This document shows, in pieces, positions 59,410 through 64,000 of a stretch of DNA of 64,000 nucleotides; position 1 is the stretch's first letter; the number at the start of each line of letters is the position of its first letter. The stretch lies in contig JABBCA010000042.1 of NCBI GenBank assembly GCA_018607135.1, positions 1 through 64,000 of the forward strand. Direction: 5' to 3'. A model generated the notes under the pieces. The model did not search any database. It was not told the origin of the DNA and was given only the letters and a program-made list of their open reading frames with translations. Position numbers and translations under genes: made by a program. The DNA comes from Opitutales bacterium. GTDB taxonomy: Bacteria; Verrucomicrobiota; Verrucomicrobiia; Opitutales; Coraliomargaritaceae.

Positions 59410-60291
59410 ATGGAGATATTTCACATTAGTTCAGCGATTGCCGCCTTTGGATATGCAGTGGCAGCGGCAGTTTCTAAGTATGCGCTTGCTAAAGGCGCTG
59501 GAGTGTTGCGATTGGCGTTCGTTGCAAACTGCTTATTTGTGCCGACGTTTGCAGTGCCGCTGATCGGCAATACGAATACGATAGACTGGTCATTGATTGT
59601 ATTTCCCATTTTAACAGGAGTGCTTTTTTTTCTAGGGCAGCTCTTTACGTTTGCGGCGATTCGCTATGGTGATGTGAGTCTACAAACACCCATAATGGGA
59701 GCTAAAGCGGTGTTTGTCGTGTTCATCGCTGTTTTATTTGGCACTGAGACCATCACACTCCCTTTGGCATTTGCAGCGTTCGCTTCGATGTTTGCAGTCG
59801 CATGTCTAGGATTTTCCGGCGGTGGGGCACATCGAGTTGGGCTGACTATCAGCTTGGCTCTGCTCAGCGCATTGTTTTTTGCAGGCTCTGACGTGATGAT
59901 GGGGCACTATGGACGCGCATTTGGCGCTGCTCATTTTATGTTCATAGCCATGCTCGTTAATGCAGCGCTGTCGTTTTGTTTGTTACCCTTTTTTAAGAGC
60001 CCTCTGCGTGTGATCCCGAAGGTAGCTTGGCCATGGCTATTACTGGCATCGTTGCTCATGGCTGGGCAGGCACTTTTGTTGAATTATACCTTGGTTCGCT
60101 ATCAAAGCGTCGCGGAGGTCAATGTGATCTACAGTATGCGTGGGCTTTGGGCAGTGCTGATTGGTGTTTTGTTTGTGAAGCATCTTCAGCAGGTAGGTGA
60201 ACCGATAAACCTAAAAATCATTGGTCTACGATTTGCGGGTGCACTGCTGATGTGTATGGCGCTCGTGATTCTCTTTTACCCTTATCAATAA
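59410..60291 (+). CDS. EamA/DMT-family transporter
   Basis: 293 aa, about 10 TM segments; ILTGVLFFLGQLFTFAAIRYGDVSLQTPIMGAKAVFVVFIAVLFGTE; SVAEVNVIYSMRGLWAVLIGVLF. Confidence 0.88.
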   Translation: MEIFHISSAIAAFGYAVAAAVSKYALAKGAGVLRLAFVANCLFVPTFAVPLIGNTNTIDWSLIVFPILTGVLFFLGQLFTFAAIRYGDVSLQTPIMGAKAVFVVFIAVLFGTETITLPLAFAAFASMFAVACLGFSGGGAHRVGLTISLALLSALFFAGSDVMMGHYGRAFGAAHFMFIAMLVNAALSFCLLPFFKSPLRVIPKVAWPWLLLASLLMAGQALLLNYTLVRYQSVAEVNVIYSMRGLWAVLIGVLFVKHLQQVGEPINLKIIGLRFAGALLMCMALVILFYPYQ

Positions 60292-60303
60292 GCTAAAATT
60301 TAA

Positions 60304-62397
60304 ATGATGAAAACTACTCAAACAAAAGACGGCTTTGATGCCATTCCCCAAGCGATTTTAGATCGATTGACACGTGTTGATATGCCTGCAGTTGCTGGTA
60401 TTCGCCCCTCTGAAGATTGCCTATCTGCATCGGGTATTGAGATACCGAAGTATACCTGTGAGGCGCTCGTGCTGGGTAGTGGTGCGGCTGGGATGCGTGC
60501 GGTGGTAGAGCTGCATCGTCGCGGCGTGGATGTTTTAGTCGCGAGCACAGGTTTGTTTGCAGGCACCTCTGCGTGTTCAGGTTCGGATAAGCAGACGCTC
60601 TATACTGCGAGCACGGATTACAAAGGGGATAATTTCGTAAAGTATGCCGAGAGTTTGTGTAGCGGTGGAGCGATGGACTTTTCTACGGCTTATGTTGAAG
60701 CAGTAGGTTCCAATGATGCAATTGGTGGGCTGCAGTTTATGGGGCTACCGTTGCCACACGATGATCAAGGAGCGATTCTACGTTATCAAACAGACCATGA
60801 CGAGGCGGGGCGCGCTACGAGTTGTGGACCACGCACATCGAAGCTCATGGTGAAGGTTCTCTTTGATGAGGCGCTGACCTTGGGTGTGCGTATTTTACCG
60901 AGCTGCAGTGGCATTCGTATTGTTAAAGAAACAGTGGATGGAGTTGAGCGAGTGTGTGGTGTGATTGCACTGCACCGCGAAGAGAAGCGCAATGAATACG
61001 GCTTAGTTTTCATACAGTGTGAAGATCTTGTGATTGCCACTGGCGGGCCTGGTGAGCTGTATCGTGACAGTGTGTATCCACATCATTGCCATGGCGGTTT
61101 AGGGCTGGCATTGGAGGCAGGAGTGGAGCTTTGTAATGTCACTGAAAGTCAGTTTGGCATCGGCACACCACGCACTAAGTTTCCCTGGAACCTCTCTGGC
61201 ACTTATGTGCAAGTGATGCCGCGTGTTTACTCGGTCGACGAGTATGGCAACGAGATTAACTTTTTGAAGCGCTACTATCGCACGACACGTGAGATGGTCT
61301 CGAATACCTTCCGTAAGGGTTATCAGTGGCCTTTCCATTCGGCCCGTATGCTCGACTATGGTTCTAGCCTTTTTGATCTCGCGGTATTCCTCGAGCAGAA
61401 GGCAGGTCGTAAAGTATATCTCGATTTCTTGAGTAACCCAGATCCTGTGAATGGCGGTGAGGAGTTCTCGCTGGATGATCTCGATCCTGACGTGCGTGCG
61501 TATTTAGAAAATAATGAAGCACTCTTTGAATTGCCGATTGACCGTTTACGTCGTATGAACCCGCTCGCAATTGAACTCTATCGCATGCACGGAACCGACC
61601 TCGCGACTGAACCTTTAGAGTTTGCGATGAATAACCAGCATATGAATGGGGGTATTTTGATTGATGACTGGGGCAAGACTCGCCTGCAAGGTTGCTATGC
61701 GATCGGTGAAGCCGCTGGTAGTCATGGCGTGACGCGACCAGGTGGTGCGGCATTGAATTCAGGTCAGGTATTTGGCAAACGCGTGGCTGTGGCGATTAAG
61801 CGCTCACGTCTAAATAAAACAGAGTTCACACCAGATGAAACGAACATACTTTCTAAATTGGGAGATGCACTTTCTGAAGCCAGTTCGTTCTTGAACGGTA
61901 GTTCGACGCATACGCCCAAGTCGGTGAAAACTGAGATTCAAGCGAGGATGAGTGATTATGCTGGTATCATTTGCACACAGTCGGAAGTCGAAGCGGCCCT
62001 CGCTGCTGCGTCAGACTTACGTAACGATGTGGAGTCAAATGGGATCAAAGTTGGATCACCTTCGTTGATCGGTCATGCCTTTCGTTGGCAGCATATGGTG
62101 GCGGTTTCTGAAGCTGTGCTTACAGCGCTCAATCATTACATCCAAAATGGTGGAGGTAGCCGCGGGGCTCGTGCGATCTGTGCCGAATCGGGCACCGCTT
62201 GCCCAGCAGCGAAGAGTGAAGACCTCAGCAGTTTCCGCTTTATTGAAGAGCGAACTGATGACCGAAATGAAAAGCTTTTAGTCCGCCGTATTGGGGATGC
62301 GTTTGCTGTGGAACCGCTAGCGGTTGATTTAACGCCCACCGTGAATCGCGAATTTTTTGAAAAAGGTTGGGGTGAATATTTGATTAAGGAAGGCTAA
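60304..62397 (+). CDS. FAD-binding oxidoreductase (succinate dehydrogenase/fumarate reductase flavoprotein-like)
   Basis: YTCEALVLGSGAAGMRAVVELHRRGVDVLVAS dinucleotide motif; DLVIATGGPGELY; GCYAIGEAAGSHGVTRPGGAALNSGQVFGKR. Confidence 0.88.
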   Translation: MMKTTQTKDGFDAIPQAILDRLTRVDMPAVAGIRPSEDCLSASGIEIPKYTCEALVLGSGAAGMRAVVELHRRGVDVLVASTGLFAGTSACSGSDKQTLYTASTDYKGDNFVKYAESLCSGGAMDFSTAYVEAVGSNDAIGGLQFMGLPLPHDDQGAILRYQTDHDEAGRATSCGPRTSKLMVKVLFDEALTLGVRILPSCSGIRIVKETVDGVERVCGVIALHREEKRNEYGLVFIQCEDLVIATGGPGELYRDSVYPHHCHGGLGLALEAGVELCNVTESQFGIGTPRTKFPWNLSGTYVQVMPRVYSVDEYGNEINFLKRYYRTTREMVSNTFRKGYQWPFHSARMLDYGSSLFDLAVFLEQKAGRKVYLDFLSNPDPVNGGEEFSLDDLDPDVRAYLENNEALFELPIDRLRRMNPLAIELYRMHGTDLATEPLEFAMNNQHMNGGILIDDWGKTRLQGCYAIGEAAGSHGVTRPGGAALNSGQVFGKRVAVAIKRSRLNKTEFTPDETNILSKLGDALSEASSFLNGSSTHTPKSVKTEIQARMSDYAGIICTQSEVEAALAAASDLRNDVESNGIKVGSPSLIGHAFRWQHMVAVSEAVLTALNHYIQNGGGSRGARAICAESGTACPAAKSEDLSSFRFIEERTDDRNEKLLVRRIGDAFAVEPLAVDLTPTVNREFFEKGWGEYLIKEG

Positions 62398-62418
62398 GGT
62401 GTTAACATTTGCCAAATC

Positions 62419-62895
62419 GTGAATTCATTTACAGATATTGAGGCAGTTCGAAGTATCCTATCTAAGATATCATTTTTAGGGGGGATTTCAGGAGCTGAGT
62501 TGGATTGGATGCTCAGTTATTTTGAACCACTTAGTTTCAAGGCTGGAGACGTAATCGCTGAGAAGGGCGGGCAATCCTCGCACATTTACATCATTCGTTC
62601 GGGTCGAGTGGAACTGCATTTAGCGGATGAGAATCAAGACATACGAAAGCGAGAGTTTACTGTAGGAGATCACTTTGGTGAGGTCTCAATGTTATCCTTA
62701 ATTAACGACACAGCGACTTTTGTCGCGCTTGAAGATTGTGAGTGCATTGCCTTTTCAAGGAAGTCCCTGGCTCGTTTGAAAGCTGAAAATTTAGAATTGT
62801 TCAGCCGCGTATTGTTGAATCTAGCTCGTGACTTAGCTCGTAAGATTCAATATTCTGATGATCTCATGTTGAGGGGGCCGACTGATTCAGAGTGA
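62419..62895 (+). CDS. Cyclic nucleotide-binding domain protein
   Basis: FEPLSFKAGDVIAEKGGQSSHIYIIRSGRVELHLAD...FTVGDHFGEVSMLSLINDTATFVALEDCECIAFSRKSLARL; no HTH in the 158 aa. Confidence 0.9.
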   Translation: MNSFTDIEAVRSILSKISFLGGISGAELDWMLSYFEPLSFKAGDVIAEKGGQSSHIYIIRSGRVELHLADENQDIRKREFTVGDHFGEVSMLSLINDTATFVALEDCECIAFSRKSLARLKAENLELFSRVLLNLARDLARKIQYSDDLMLRGPTDSE

Positions 62896-62999
62896 AACGT
62901 ATTCGAACGGTTTTGATATCTTTCAATCGCCTTAAGTCTATTTGTGTTTGCGGGTGTCTCGTCGCCTCTAAGTTTTCCTGATGCTGAAGCAGTAGAACT

Positions 63000-63866
63000 T
63001 TATTCGTGGGTAGTTTCGGTTTTAGATTTCGCGCTTAAGAAGCCCAGCGATACAAGGAAACGATCCATTTCGGCGACGGTTTCGTTATAGTTCTCCGTTT
63101 TTTTGTAATTAAAAAAGCCATGGGTTTTTCCTTCATACAAATGTAGGTCGCAGCGTAGTTTTTGTTGCTCCATACGTGCCTTGTATTCCTCTGCTGTAGC
63201 GACAGGTATCAGGGCATCGTTTGTTCCTAGAAAAACAATAGTCGGCGGAGTCTTTGGGTTGATGTTGTGCATCGGTGAAAAGTCTTCCCAGTAGCCATTG
63301 AACCAATCGTGCTTGTAACCACCAGGTCCGTTGTCGAAAACGGGATTGAATAGCACCAGAGCATTTGGAATCGAACTGATAGTGGTATCTTCACCTTCCT
63401 CCTCAAATCCAGTTGTAGTGCCTGCTGAGGCGGCGATATGACCGCCAGCGGATCCGCCTCCAGCAGCAACCTGATTCGGATTAATTCCCAGTTCCAGTGC
63501 GTTGGCTCGGATCCACCGAATCGCGGATTTTGCATCTTTAACACACTCAATCGGTGACGTTCCGTCACGAGACTTTACGCGGTATTCGGCAGACATCGCC
63601 ACCATGCCGCGTGCGGCGAGGTATTCACAGTGGGGATAGAATTGACTCGGCGACCCTTTCATCCAACCGCCACCAAAGAAAAAGACAACTGCTGGCCGTG
63701 TATCTGATGCGTCGTGGCCAGATGGATTAAAGATATGCAGTTTAAGTGAAGTTTCTCCGATCGTCTTGTAAACTACAGAAACGTCGGGCTTGAATACTTT
63801 GTCTTCAGCTGAATGGCCAAGGCATGTGCTAATGACTAGAAAGAGGGCGGAGTAGAGTGTTTTCAT
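63000..63866 (-). CDS. Secreted alpha/beta-hydrolase (BD-FAE/acetyl-xylan-esterase-like)
   Basis: PAVVFFFGGGWMKGSP; VAAGGGSAGGHIAAS; GTNDALIPV; EGKTHGFF. Confidence 0.9.
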   Translation of the reverse strand: MKTLYSALFLVISTCLGHSAEDKVFKPDVSVVYKTIGETSLKLHIFNPSGHDASDTRPAVVFFFGGGWMKGSPSQFYPHCEYLAARGMVAMSAEYRVKSRDGTSPIECVKDAKSAIRWIRANALELGINPNQVAAGGGSAGGHIAASAGTTTGFEEEGEDTTISSIPNALVLFNPVFDNGPGGYKHDWFNGYWEDFSPMHNINPKTPPTIVFLGTNDALIPVATAEEYKARMEQQKLRCDLHLYEGKTHGFFNYKKTENYNETVAEMDRFLVSLGFLSAKSKTETTHE

Positions 63867-64000
63867 CGAGTAGTGAATAATGAGACTGGTTACGAGTTGT
63901 AGACGTTTAAATAATCATCTTCAGAGGTCTTTGGCAATAGAGACTAGCAGATGTGTTTGTGGCAGGCGTAATGTTTATTATTTACGTTTAATACCACTTT

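Noticed and set aside
1-64000. tRNA, rRNA, riboswitch, prophage or defence genes
   Set aside because: None recognised by reading; no tRNAscan/Rfam/defence search could be run, so small RNAs cannot be excluded.

Overview
The window looks like a 64 kb carbohydrate-utilisation island from a marine-type Verrucomicrobia/PVC bacterium (taxonomy inferred from gene content, not searched). The first ~37 kb is rich in alpha-L-fucosidases (four GH29-like, one GH95-like) and formylglycine-type sulfatases (six intact, two degraded). It also carries a GH29-SGNH fusion, two DUF1961 proteins, a GH43/117-like beta-propeller, a sialate-O-acetylesterase-like protein, and a tightly overlapping intracellular operon (Gfo/Idh/MocA, RhaT-like permease, signal-less solute-binding-like protein, CaiB/BaiF CoA-transferase, MaoC dehydratase, DUF718 mutarotase). 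This fits degradation of a sulfated, fucose-rich and probably O-acetylated polysaccharide such as fucoidan. No SusC/SusD pair is visible. The middle holds very large modular surface proteins (beta-helix lyase-like, CBM96/DNRLRE-like, FN3, PKD, LamG-like), a PEP-CTERM protein, an esterase fusion and a decayed IS4-like element. The right end holds a second catabolic/regulatory cluster (TIM-barrel isomerases, Gfo/Idh, SDR, XRE-cupin, EamA, FAD-binding oxidoreductase, cNMP-binding protein). The most notable non-annotation signals are: (i) a dispersed duplication (12.1-16.0 kb to 29.2-31.5 kb) that produced a chimeric sulfatase with its crossover in the conserved SRPNIIF-coding motif; (ii) a 282 bp perfect repeat ending exactly at a head-to-head pseudogene breakpoint; (iii) an unnamed beta-domain present five times in four secreted proteins; (iv) a shared EF-hand-like C-terminal module; (v) remnants of modular proteins broken near WSFTT motifs beside an IS element with an intact 9 bp target duplication. 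All family calls are by eye; no searches were run.
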